Assembly (NCBI GenBank): GCA_934215545.1
Contig: CAKQAD010000020.1
Location: forward strand, 1 to 25,624
DNA: 25,624 nt
Direction: 5' to 3'
Origin: an uncultured Prevotella sp.
Lineage (GTDB): Bacteria; Bacteroidota; Bacteroidia; Bacteroidales; Bacteroidaceae
The position numbers and the translations under genes were made by a program. Below, one piece after another: positions 10,477 through 18,749 of the stretch. The notes under the pieces were generated by a model. The model worked only from the letters and a program-made list of their open reading frames with translations, was not told where the DNA came from and ran no database searches. The first letter of the stretch is position 1, and each line of letters begins with the position of its first letter.

Positions 10477-11934
10477 ATGAATAAGACAAAACACATATTG
10501 GTTCTTGGCATTTTGGCACTCTCCATGATGCTTACAGGCTGTTTTGGTAGCAAGGCGGCATCATCAGCCGGACGTGGCGGCGAAGTGGTGGGCGTTGGAG
10601 GCCGCAGCTTTGCCGAGCCCGCGCCATACGGCATGGTGAAGGTGGGCCGCGGATTCCTGCACATGGGTCTTGAAAAGCAAGACTCGCTGTGGGGCAAGAA
10701 GACACCAGTGAAAGACATCTCTGTAGATGGCTTCTGGATGGACGAGACGGAGGTGACAAACTCTAAGTATAAGCAGTTTGTTACATGGGTGCGCGACAGC
10801 ATCATACGCACACGTCTTGCCGACCCACAGTATGGTGGCGATGAAACCTATATGATTACAGAAGACAAGAACGGCGACCCTGTGACGCCACACCTCAATT
10901 GGAAGAAGCCGTTGCCACGCAAGCCCAACGAAGACGAGCAGCGTGCCATAGAGAGCGTGTACACACGCAATCCTATCACCGGCGAGAAGATGCTCGACTA
11001 CCGCCAGCTTAACTATCGCTATGAGGTTTATGACTACACTGCTGCAGCATTGCGTCGCAACCGTCTGAATCCAGAGGAACGGAACCTTAACACAGATGTT
11101 GCCGTAAATCCCGACGAAGTGGTGATGATATCTAAAGACACCGCTTATATCGACGATGAAGGACGCATAGTGCGCGAAACCATCAACCGCCAGCTCAGCG
11201 GTCCATGGGACTTCCTCAATACATACATCGTAAACGTATATCCCGACACTACATGCTGGGTGAACGACTTCCAGAATGCTGAGAACGAGACATATCTACG
11301 CAACTACTTCTCTAACCCCGCCTATAACGACTATCCTGTGGTGGGCGTGACATGGGAACAGGCAAATGCCTTCTGTGCATGGCGCACCGAGTATCTGCTG
11401 CGTGGGTTAGGTCCAGAAGCACGCTATGTACAGCGCTATCGTCTGCCCACCGAGGCTGAGTGGGAGTATGCTGCCCGAGGAAAGTCTGGCACCGAATTCC
11501 CATGGGAAGACCCCAGCGTGAAGAGTGGTGACGGATGTTTCTTTGCCAATTTCAAGCCCGACCGTGGCAACTATACCAAGGACGGCAACCTCATAACATC
11601 GAAGGTTGGTATATATAATGCCAACTCCAACGGACTCTTCGACATGGCAGGCAATGTGGCAGAATGGACGAGCACTATCTACACAGAGGCAGGTGTAGAG
11701 GCAATGAACGACCTCAACCCACAACTCTCTTATAATGCCGCCAAGGAAGACCCATACCGACTCAAGAAGAAGAGCGTACGCGGAGGCTCTTGGAAAGACC
11801 CAGAATCGTTCATACGCGCAGCATGGCGCACATGGGAATACCAGAATCAGCCACGCTGCTACATCGGATTCCGTTGTGTGCGTAGCCTTGCAAGCACTTC
11901 GAGTGTGAAACAGAAGAAGACCAAGAAAAAATAA
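10477..11934 (+). CDS. gldK: GldK/PorK, type IX secretion ring lipoprotein
   Basis: This 485-residue lipoprotein forms, with GldN, the periplasmic ring of the type IX secretion apparatus under the outer membrane. The signal ends in the lipobox LTGC (Cys22). The body is an FGE-sulfatase-like fold: GFWMDETEVTNSKYKQF (about 87), VVGVTWEQANAFCAWR, RLPTEAEWEYAARG, MAGNVAEW, and SVRGGSWKDPESFIRAAWR near 433. In true formylglycine-generating enzymes the last segment carries catalytic cysteines. Here those positions are not Cys, as expected for a structural GldK. A central insert (about 130-265) separates the halves, as in PorK proteins. The tail is Lys-rich. gldL begins 5 bases after the stop, so the genes are co-transcribed. 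Confidence 0.93.
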   Translation: MNKTKHILVLGILALSMMLTGCFGSKAASSAGRGGEVVGVGGRSFAEPAPYGMVKVGRGFLHMGLEKQDSLWGKKTPVKDISVDGFWMDETEVTNSKYKQFVTWVRDSIIRTRLADPQYGGDETYMITEDKNGDPVTPHLNWKKPLPRKPNEDEQRAIESVYTRNPITGEKMLDYRQLNYRYEVYDYTAAALRRNRLNPEERNLNTDVAVNPDEVVMISKDTAYIDDEGRIVRETINRQLSGPWDFLNTYIVNVYPDTTCWVNDFQNAENETYLRNYFSNPAYNDYPVVGVTWEQANAFCAWRTEYLLRGLGPEARYVQRYRLPTEAEWEYAARGKSGTEFPWEDPSVKSGDGCFFANFKPDRGNYTKDGNLITSKVGIYNANSNGLFDMAGNVAEWTSTIYTEAGVEAMNDLNPQLSYNAAKEDPYRLKKKSVRGGSWKDPESFIRAAWRTWEYQNQPRCYIGFRCVRSLASTSSVKQKKTKKK

Positions 11935-11939
11935 ATAAC

Positions 11940-12785
11940 ATGACAGTTTATAGCAAATTCAATATTGTCTACCATCTGCAGAAGTGGATGGATAGCGTGC
12001 CCGGACAGACATTCCTCAACTACGCATATAGCTGGGGTGCATCTATCGTGATTCTCGGTACACTTTTCAAACTCACCCACCTGCCTGGAGCCAACTTCAT
12101 GCTGTTTGCAGGTATGGGCACTGAGGTTATAGTGTTCTTCCTGTCGGCATTCGACCGTCCTTTCGACAAAACACAAGACGGCAAGGAGATTCCCGTACAT
12201 ATCGATGAAGAAGAAATAGATAAGGAAGAGGCTGAGGCTGAAGCCGAATACAATGCTCAAAAGGCTGACACTGCAACAACAGGCACACAAGGTGTGGGCA
12301 CCATAATAATAGGTGGTTCGGCCGCTACTGGTGGCACTCAGGCTCTATCATCCAGTGACACCCACGTTGCAACCGGTTTCGATGCTGCAGCAATCGCTGC
12401 AGCAGGCAATACTGCCGCAGCCGCTGCAGAGCTTGCCGCCAACCATGAGGTTGCAGCCCAGCTTGCCGATGCACAGGCAAGCTATCTTGAAGAACTCAAG
12501 CGTCTCACCGAGACATTGCAGAAAGTGTCGGAGCAGAGCGCACGCCTTACACGCGACAGCGAGGAGATGGAAAATCTCAACCGCACCCTCACCGGCATCT
12601 GCAAGGTGTACGAGATGCAGCTTAAGGGTGCCAGTCAGCAGATTGGTACTATCGACCAGATTAACGATCAAAGCCGTAAGATGGCAACACAGATAGAGCA
12701 ACTTAACGCTATCTATGCCCGCATGATAGAGGCAATGACCGTAAACATGAATCTCAAGGTTAGTAAGACAGATACAGAAGCCTAA
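11940..12785 (+). CDS. gldL: GldL/PorL, type IX secretion motor protein
   Basis: This 281-residue inner-membrane protein forms the motor of type IX secretion with GldM and uses the proton gradient. Two transmembrane helices lie at about 28-45 and 52-70, joined by FKLTHLPGAN. Glu62 in GMGTEVIVFF corresponds to the conserved intramembrane glutamate implicated in proton coupling in GldL. An acidic stretch (87-104) follows, then a Gly/Ala-rich segment (about 118-175) and a predicted coiled coil from about 178 to 265, all cytoplasmic. The Ala-rich linker looks longer and more repetitive than I would expect. Neighbours on both sides are the expected partners. Confidence 0.92.
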   Translation: MTVYSKFNIVYHLQKWMDSVPGQTFLNYAYSWGASIVILGTLFKLTHLPGANFMLFAGMGTEVIVFFLSAFDRPFDKTQDGKEIPVHIDEEEIDKEEAEAEAEYNAQKADTATTGTQGVGTIIIGGSAATGGTQALSSSDTHVATGFDAAAIAAAGNTAAAAAELAANHEVAAQLADAQASYLEELKRLTETLQKVSEQSARLTRDSEEMENLNRTLTGICKVYEMQLKGASQQIGTIDQINDQSRKMATQIEQLNAIYARMIEAMTVNMNLKVSKTDTEA

Positions 12786-12826
12786 CAGTAGGGTATTCTA
12801 CAACTCCAAATCCAAAACTCCATATA

Positions 12827-14371
12827 ATGGCAATAAAGAAAAGACCAGTCTCTCCGCGCCAGAAGATGATTAACCTCATGTATGTGGTTCTTATGGCGAT
12901 GCTTGCGCTGAACATCTCGTCGGAGGTGCTCAACGGCTTCTCTGTAGTAGAAGAGAGTCTGAATCGCACCACTGCTAACGCTACAAAGGAGAACGCTGCA
13001 CTCTACGACGACTTTGCCGCACAGATGAAAGCCAATCCTGCCAAGGTGAAAGAGTGGTTCGACAAGGCTACCACCGTGAAGCGAATGAGCGACTCTCTAT
13101 ATAACTATGCACAGTGGCTCAAGGAAGAAATAGTGCGCGAAGCTGATGGTAAGGATGCTGATATCAGCAATATAAAAAACAAGGATAACCTCGAGGCAGC
13201 AAGCCATGTAATGCTGGCACCAGGTACAGGACAAGGACGCCGTCTCTATGAAGCCATAAACAGTTTCCGCCGCAACATGCTTTCTATGGTGAGTGATGCA
13301 CATCAGCGTCAGATAATAGAGAGCAATCTATCCACCAAAGTACCGAAGAATGTCAATACGCTTGGCAAGAACTGGCAGGAATACATGTTTGAAGACATGC
13401 CAGTGGCAGGAGCTGTGACGCTGTTGTCGAAATTGCAGAGCGATGTGCGCTATGCCGAGGGCGAGGTGCTACACACATTAGTGTCGAACATCGATTTGAA
13501 AGATATTCGCGTGAACAAGCTCAGTGCCTTTGTAATTCCAGAGTCGAGGACCGTTATCAGTGGCGACCAGTTCTCTGCACAGATTGTAATGGCAGCTGTC
13601 GACACCACACAGCAGCCAGAAATATATGTTGGTGGCACACGTATCAACAGTGGCAAGTATCAGTTTACGGCAGGAGCTGTGGGTGAGCACTCCTTTGGGG
13701 GCTACATCACCATGCGTAATGGCAATGGCGAACTGATACGACGCGATTTTACACAGAAATATACCGTGGTGGCACCAAGCGCTACAGTGTCGGCCGACCT
13801 TATGAATGTGCTTTATGCAGGCTACGACAACCCCATCAGCGTAAGCATACCAGGTGTGCCTTTGAATGCTGTTCAAGCATCAATGTCGGGTGGTGGATTT
13901 CGTAGTGTAGGCATGGGGCGCTACATAGCACGCCCGTCGGCAGTGGGACATGATGTAACCATTAATGTGGCAAGCAACCAAAACGGCAAGTCGCGCCAGA
14001 TGGGTAAGTTCGTGTTCCATGTGCGCAAGTTGCCTGATCCTGCAGCCTACATACAGATTGGTACTGATCGCTTCCGTGGTGGTTCGCTCGCCAAGGCATC
14101 GGTTATGGGTGCCACAGGCATAAAGGCAGCTATTGATGATGGAATTCTCGACATACAGTTCCGTGTGGTAAGCTTTGAAACCGTATTCTTTGATAATATG
14201 GGCAACGCCGTGCCGATGGCATCGTCGGGCGCCAACTTCTCAGAACGTCAGCGCAACACCTTCCGCAAACTGTCGCGTGGCAAGCGCTTCTACATATCGC
14301 GCATCACGGCAGTAGGTCCCGATGGCATCACCCGCAAGCTCAATGGGTCGATGGAGGTGATAGTGAAGTAA
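12827..14371 (+). CDS. gldM: GldM/PorM, type IX secretion motor protein spanning the periplasm
   Basis: This 514-residue protein has one N-terminal transmembrane helix (about 14-31, INLMYVVLMAMLALNIS) and a long periplasmic region that links the inner-membrane motor to the GldK/GldN ring. The opening MAIKKRPVSPRQKMINLMYV is characteristic, with Arg11 just before the helix. The periplasmic part begins with a helical domain (35-220) followed by beta-rich domains, including GDQFSAQIVMAAVDTTQ (about 245) and the C-terminal KLSRGKRFYISRITAVGPDG. Length matches the family. It lies 41 bases after gldL and 33 before gldN. Confidence 0.93.
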   Translation: MAIKKRPVSPRQKMINLMYVVLMAMLALNISSEVLNGFSVVEESLNRTTANATKENAALYDDFAAQMKANPAKVKEWFDKATTVKRMSDSLYNYAQWLKEEIVREADGKDADISNIKNKDNLEAASHVMLAPGTGQGRRLYEAINSFRRNMLSMVSDAHQRQIIESNLSTKVPKNVNTLGKNWQEYMFEDMPVAGAVTLLSKLQSDVRYAEGEVLHTLVSNIDLKDIRVNKLSAFVIPESRTVISGDQFSAQIVMAAVDTTQQPEIYVGGTRINSGKYQFTAGAVGEHSFGGYITMRNGNGELIRRDFTQKYTVVAPSATVSADLMNVLYAGYDNPISVSIPGVPLNAVQASMSGGGFRSVGMGRYIARPSAVGHDVTINVASNQNGKSRQMGKFVFHVRKLPDPAAYIQIGTDRFRGGSLAKASVMGATGIKAAIDDGILDIQFRVVSFETVFFDNMGNAVPMASSGANFSERQRNTFRKLSRGKRFYISRITAVGPDGITRKLNGSMEVIVK

Positions 14372-14404
14372 GTAAATATAAAAAGGTAACACATATACAA
14401 CATA

Positions 14405-15460
14405 ATGAAACGAATACTTATCATAGCGCTTCTCGCATGTCTCTCTGTCGACACGCTCATGGCACAGCCAGCGGCGCGTCGTCGTGAGCAAGCACAGCAG
14501 GCACAGCAAAAAGACCAGAGTCTTAGCGTGCGAGCCCAGATATCATTCCCCACACAAAAAGCCATGGACGAGGATGTGGTGTGGCGTCGCGACATCTATC
14601 GTGAGCTGTCGCTCACCGATGATGCCAATGCCGGATTGTATTATCCAGTGGAGCCAGTAGGGTCGCAGATGAATCTGTTCACCTATATCTTCAAGCTCGT
14701 GCTGCGTCGTGCAGTGCCTGCCTACGAGTATCGTCTCGATGGCAATGAGGTGTTCGACGATGCCTCAAAGCTAAATCTTAAGGCTTTCCTCGACAACTAT
14801 CATATATTCTATGAGCGTACCGGCAAGGGAATACGCATTGATGATAGCGACATTCCATCGAGAGAGGTGACTGCGTATTATGTCAAGGAGTCGACCTATT
14901 TCGACGATCGTAATGCCACTTTTCACACAAAGGTGTTGGCACTATGTCCTATACTTAAGCGCGACGACGACTTCGGTGATGCCGCCACCAGCTACCCATT
15001 GTTCTGGGTGCGCTACGACGACTTGGCACCATTCCTTACTAAACAGACCATCATGACATCCAATCTTAACAATGCTGCAACGATGTCGATGGACGACTTC
15101 TTCACCAAGAACATGTATAGTGGAAAAATCTACAAGACCACTAACATGCTTGGCAAGACACTGGCACAGTATTGTTCCAACGACTCAGCTATGAGCAAGG
15201 AACAGAAGCGCATAGAGCAAGAACTTGTGAACTTCGAGAAAGACATGTGGGGCAAGCCCGAACCAAAGGACACACTCGATAGTATAGCTAAAACCGACAA
15301 GAAGGCACTGCGCGCAATGAAGCGCAAGAACCGTAGAGCAGGCGGCACCACCGCCACAACTACCAAGGCTGCTAAGGTTAAGAAGACACGACCTACAGGC
15401 CGCTCTTCATCAGGTGGAGGCTCGTCGGCAAGAGTAAGTGTGCGTCGTCAGAGACACTAA
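14405..15460 (+). CDS. gldN: GldN/PorN, type IX secretion ring protein
   Basis: This 351-residue periplasmic protein partners GldK in the ring complex. The signal peptide is MKRILIIALLACLSVDTLMA, cleaved before QPAARRR. The family core runs from VVWRRDIYRELSLTDDAN (about 58) through NLFTYIFKLVLRRAVPAYEYRLDGNEVF to PLFWVRYDDLAPFL and EQKRIEQELVNFEKDMWG (about 265). From about residue 300 the protein becomes a very basic low-complexity tail of Lys, Arg, Thr, Ser and Gly ending in RVSVRRQRH. I do not know this tail to be a general GldN feature; it could bind the envelope or peptidoglycan. It is the last canonical gene of the type IX cluster. Confidence 0.9.
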   Translation: MKRILIIALLACLSVDTLMAQPAARRREQAQQAQQKDQSLSVRAQISFPTQKAMDEDVVWRRDIYRELSLTDDANAGLYYPVEPVGSQMNLFTYIFKLVLRRAVPAYEYRLDGNEVFDDASKLNLKAFLDNYHIFYERTGKGIRIDDSDIPSREVTAYYVKESTYFDDRNATFHTKVLALCPILKRDDDFGDAATSYPLFWVRYDDLAPFLTKQTIMTSNLNNAATMSMDDFFTKNMYSGKIYKTTNMLGKTLAQYCSNDSAMSKEQKRIEQELVNFEKDMWGKPEPKDTLDSIAKTDKKALRAMKRKNRRAGGTTATTTKAAKVKKTRPTGRSSSGGGSSARVSVRRQRH

Positions 15461-15490
15461 GCAGAAAAGTAACATTAAACAGATAAAGGT

Positions 15491-16144
15491 ATGAAAAAAT
15501 TATTCACTACAGCAATGCTTGCCATTGCTATGCTTTTCACAGCCAACAACGCGCATGCCGGCATTAACTTCGGTGTTAAGGGTGGTGTCAACGTCACCAG
15601 CATGAGTCTCGACTCCAAGGTGTTTGATTCCAGCAACCGCGCTGGTTTCTTCATCGGTCCAACCGTTAAGTTCACCCTCCCCATCGTGGGTCTTGGTATT
15701 GATGCCTCTGCACTCTACGACCAGCGTGAGGCAAAGCTCAAGATTGAAGACGAAGATGCTAACGTTAATGTTGTTGACAGCAAACTGAAACAGCAGTCAA
15801 TCATGGTGCCAATCAACCTTCGCTATGGTTTTGGTCTTGGCAGCGCTGCTAGCATCTATCTGTTTGCCGGTCCGCAGTTTGGCTTTAATGTAGGCGACAA
15901 GAACCAGTCAATCGTAAAGGATGTTGCCGATTGGAAGCTTAAGACATCCAACTTCAGCATCAATGTGGGTCTTGGTGCCATGCTCTTGAAGCACCTACAG
16001 GTGTCTGCCAACTACAATATCGCATGTGGCAAGACCGGCGAGGTAACCACCAGCGGTGTTATTGGCACTACAGTTCAGGAAGCCGTAGGCAAGACCACCG
16101 GCCGTTCTAACGCTTGGCAGATAGGTGTGGCTTACTACTTCTAA
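15491..16144 (+). CDS. Small outer-membrane beta-barrel protein (PorT-like family)
   Basis: This 217-residue exported protein has the signal peptide MKKLFTTAMLAIAMLFTANNAHA. The mature part shows the alternating strands of an eight-stranded-type barrel: GINFGVKGGVNVTSM, RAGFFIGPTVKF, GLGIDASALY, MVPINLRYGF, IYLFAGPQFGFNVG, FSINVGLGAML. It ends in the aromatic C-terminus VAYYF expected of outer-membrane barrels. Such proteins are often annotated as PorT family, but that annotation is loose and I do not claim it is the PorT secretion factor. It starts 30 bases after gldN on the same strand with no terminator between, so it is probably co-transcribed with the type IX genes. Confidence 0.75.
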   Translation: MKKLFTTAMLAIAMLFTANNAHAGINFGVKGGVNVTSMSLDSKVFDSSNRAGFFIGPTVKFTLPIVGLGIDASALYDQREAKLKIEDEDANVNVVDSKLKQQSIMVPINLRYGFGLGSAASIYLFAGPQFGFNVGDKNQSIVKDVADWKLKTSNFSINVGLGAMLLKHLQVSANYNIACGKTGEVTTSGVIGTTVQEAVGKTTGRSNAWQIGVAYYF

Positions 16145-16355
16145 ACAGCAGTAAAACATTTCAGTAGCCCAAACCATTAATAGGCGAGGGGCATATACAC
16201 TCGTGTGAAGGTGCGTGAGAACCGACAGCCGGCATATAGCATTATGTGCCATGCATCGCTTCTCATGCATCTTTTCTACGTTTTATAAAAACATATCAGT
16301 CAACATAACACACATTAACGTGTGCAACACCCTTAAGGATTATCAACAACAAGCA

Positions 16356-18632
16356 ATGCTCTACGTCGACGTCATACTCCCTTTGCCCCTTGAAGGCACC
16401 TTTACTTATAGCGTACCCGAGCCCATGACGGCACAGGTGTGTATGGGAGTGCGTGTTCTCGTGCCACTTGGCAAGAGCAAGACCTATACCGCCATGGCAG
16501 TGCGCACACACACCACTAAGCCCGCTTTCAACATACGCGATATTATTCAGGTGATCGATACCCAGCCAATGTTATTGCCCATACAGCTGCGTTTGTGGCA
16601 ATGGATATCAACCTACTATATGGCATCCCTCGGTGATGTGTACAAAGCAGCCCTTCCTGCTGGTTTGAAGGCCGAAGAAGGTTATCGCCCCAAGACCGTG
16701 CGTTGTGTTACGTTGCCTGAAAATCTACGTAATGCCGACTCGCTGCACCTGGTGCTCTCCATTCTGAAACGAGCAAAAAAGCAATACGATACCTTCATCA
16801 CCTATCTGCACCTGTCGCATTGGGATGAGGCTATTGAGTCGGCATCTTCTACCACTGCCATACAAGAGATTGCCGCTGATGAGCTTCAGAATGCTGCTGG
16901 TGCCTCCGATGCCGTGCTACGCCAGCTTGTAAGCAAGCAGTTTCTGTGTTGCTATCAGCGCGAGGTGGGGCGCATTGGGGGTGGCGGAAGCTATAACCCT
17001 GAACGCATACAACCACTCAGCGAGCCACAGCAAGCAGCCATGCAATCCATACAAGAGCAGTTTGTCAACAAGAATGTGGTGCTGCTGCATGGTGTTACAT
17101 CCAGCGGCAAGACCGAGATATACATACACCTCATACGCCAAGCTATAGAGGAAGGCAAGCAGGTGCTCTACCTCCTGCCAGAGATAGCCCTCACCGTGCA
17201 GATGACACGTCGTCTGCAAAGCGTGTTTGGCTCGCGCCTTGGCATCTACCACTCAAAATATTCCGATGCCGAGCGTGTGGAGATATGGAAGAAGCAACTC
17301 TCCGATGAGCCTTACGATGTGATACTCGGTGCGCGCTCGGCAGTGTTCCTGCCTTTTGCACGCCTTGGACTCGTCATCGTCGACGAGGAACATGAAACAT
17401 CATTCAAGCAGCAAGACCCTGCACCACGCTATCATGCACGTAGTGCAGCCATCATGCTCGCACGAATGTATGAAGATGCACATGTGCTCCTTGGCACAGC
17501 CACACCATCAATGGAGAGCTACAATAATGCCTCCATCGGCAAGTATGGCTATGTGAAGCTCACTACACGTTATAATAATGTAGCAATGCCAGAGATACGC
17601 GTGGTAGACATAAAAGACCTATATCGCCGTAAGATGATGAAGGGTCCGTTCTCGCCAGCACTAATAGAAGCAATACGCACAGCCTTGCAGCATGGCAAAC
17701 AAGTGATACTGTTCCAAAATCGTCGTGGCTTCGCACCAATGGTGGAGTGCAAAGTGTGTGGATGGGTGCCCAAATGCAAAAATTGCGATGTGTCGCTAAC
17801 CTATCATCGTAGCATGAACGTGCTCACATGCCATTATTGTGGTTCTACCTATGCTGTGCCACAACGCTGTCCTAACTGCGAGAGTACCGAACTAATGGGC
17901 CGCGGCTATGGCACCGAGAAAATCGAAGATAGGGTGAGTGAGCTGTTTCCTGAAGCACGTATAGCACGAATGGATCTCGACACCACACGCTCGCGCAATG
18001 CCTACTCGCGCATCATCAACGACTTCTCTGCACAGCGCACCAATATACTCATCGGAACACAAATGATATCCAAAGGACTCGACTTCGGCAATGTGGCAGT
18101 GGTGGGCATTCTTAATGCCGACACCATGCTCAACTATCCCGACTTTCGTGCCTATGAGCATGCCTTTATGATGCTCTCGCAGGTGAGTGGACGTGCTGGC
18201 AGACGCGATGAGCAAGGGTTGGTGATACTGCAAACCAAGAGTGCCGAACTGCCTGTGATTCATCAGGTGGTGAGCGGCGACTTCTGCTCCTTCGCCCATG
18301 ACTTAATGGAAGAGCGTCGCATGTTTCGCTATCCACCATTCTATCATCTGGTATATGTCTATCTGCGCTATCGCTATGAACCAGTCGTAGAGTCAGCCTC
18401 CATAAGGCTTGCATCATTGTTGTTGCAGCTTTTCGGTGAGCGTGTGCTTGGTCCCGACAAACCAGCTGTGGCACGTGTGAAGACAGAGTCGATACGCAAG
18501 ATAGTGCTAAAGCTCGAAGTTGGCATAGATATGTCGCGCGTACGCCAATGTCTGACAGATGCCCGCACCACCTTGCTCGCCGACAAACGCTATGCCGCCA
18601 TCACCGTATACTTTGACGTAGACCCCATGTAG
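16356..18632 (+). CDS. priA: PriA, primosomal replication-restart helicase
   Basis: This 758-residue 3'-to-5' superfamily 2 DNA helicase reloads the replisome at stalled forks. I start at the ATG at 16356 (MLYVDVILPLPLEGTFTYSV), the normal PriA beginning; the upstream in-frame extension from 16215 has no PriA-like sequence. Order of domains: 3'-DNA-binding domain (1-105), winged-helix region, helicase with Walker A GVTSSGKT (246-253), DEEH box (343-346) and GTATPS (380), then the zinc module with eight cysteines (465, 468, 474, 477, 492, 495, 505, 508), and second helicase lobe with GTQMISKGLDF and QVSGRAGR. All key residues are present. The 211-bp gap upstream holds only short inverted repeats and a near-consensus TACGTTTT at about 16277. 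A GTAGAC/GTCTAC hairpin covers the stop codon. Confidence 0.96.
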   Translation: MLYVDVILPLPLEGTFTYSVPEPMTAQVCMGVRVLVPLGKSKTYTAMAVRTHTTKPAFNIRDIIQVIDTQPMLLPIQLRLWQWISTYYMASLGDVYKAALPAGLKAEEGYRPKTVRCVTLPENLRNADSLHLVLSILKRAKKQYDTFITYLHLSHWDEAIESASSTTAIQEIAADELQNAAGASDAVLRQLVSKQFLCCYQREVGRIGGGGSYNPERIQPLSEPQQAAMQSIQEQFVNKNVVLLHGVTSSGKTEIYIHLIRQAIEEGKQVLYLLPEIALTVQMTRRLQSVFGSRLGIYHSKYSDAERVEIWKKQLSDEPYDVILGARSAVFLPFARLGLVIVDEEHETSFKQQDPAPRYHARSAAIMLARMYEDAHVLLGTATPSMESYNNASIGKYGYVKLTTRYNNVAMPEIRVVDIKDLYRRKMMKGPFSPALIEAIRTALQHGKQVILFQNRRGFAPMVECKVCGWVPKCKNCDVSLTYHRSMNVLTCHYCGSTYAVPQRCPNCESTELMGRGYGTEKIEDRVSELFPEARIARMDLDTTRSRNAYSRIINDFSAQRTNILIGTQMISKGLDFGNVAVVGILNADTMLNYPDFRAYEHAFMMLSQVSGRAGRRDEQGLVILQTKSAELPVIHQVVSGDFCSFAHDLMEERRMFRYPPFYHLVYVYLRYRYEPVVESASIRLASLLLQLFGERVLGPDKPAVARVKTESIRKIVLKLEVGIDMSRVRQCLTDARTTLLADKRYAAITVYFDVDPM

Positions 18633-18682
18633 ACAAACGTCTACAGGTGCTTGCTATTTGTTAATGATTACTAACAATCTGC

Positions 18683-18711
18683 TTGTTAACGTAGTAAAAT
18701 CAGTATATTTG
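18683..18711 (+). promoter_or_regulatory. Promoter of the M13 peptidase gene
   Basis: TATATTTG at 18704-18711 matches the -7 consensus exactly and TTG at 18683-18685 is a partial -33 element 18 bases upstream. The leader to the ATG at 18750 would be about 30 nt. Confidence 0.6.
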
Positions 18712-18749
18712 CAATTCTGACAATAGAAAACGTAATTTTTTATAGAAAT

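Noticed and set aside
10477..11934. GldK as an active formylglycine-generating enzyme
   Set aside because: The segment SVRGGSWKDPESFIRAAWR lacks the catalytic cysteines, and the gene lies in the type IX operon.
16215..16355. PriA extension starting at 16215
   Set aside because: The extra 47 residues have no PriA-like character, and the ATG at 16356 begins with the usual PriA N-terminal pattern.
18629..18644. GTAGAC/GTCTAC hairpin over the priA stop codon as a terminator
   Set aside because: The stem is short and no T-run follows, so termination is not convincing.
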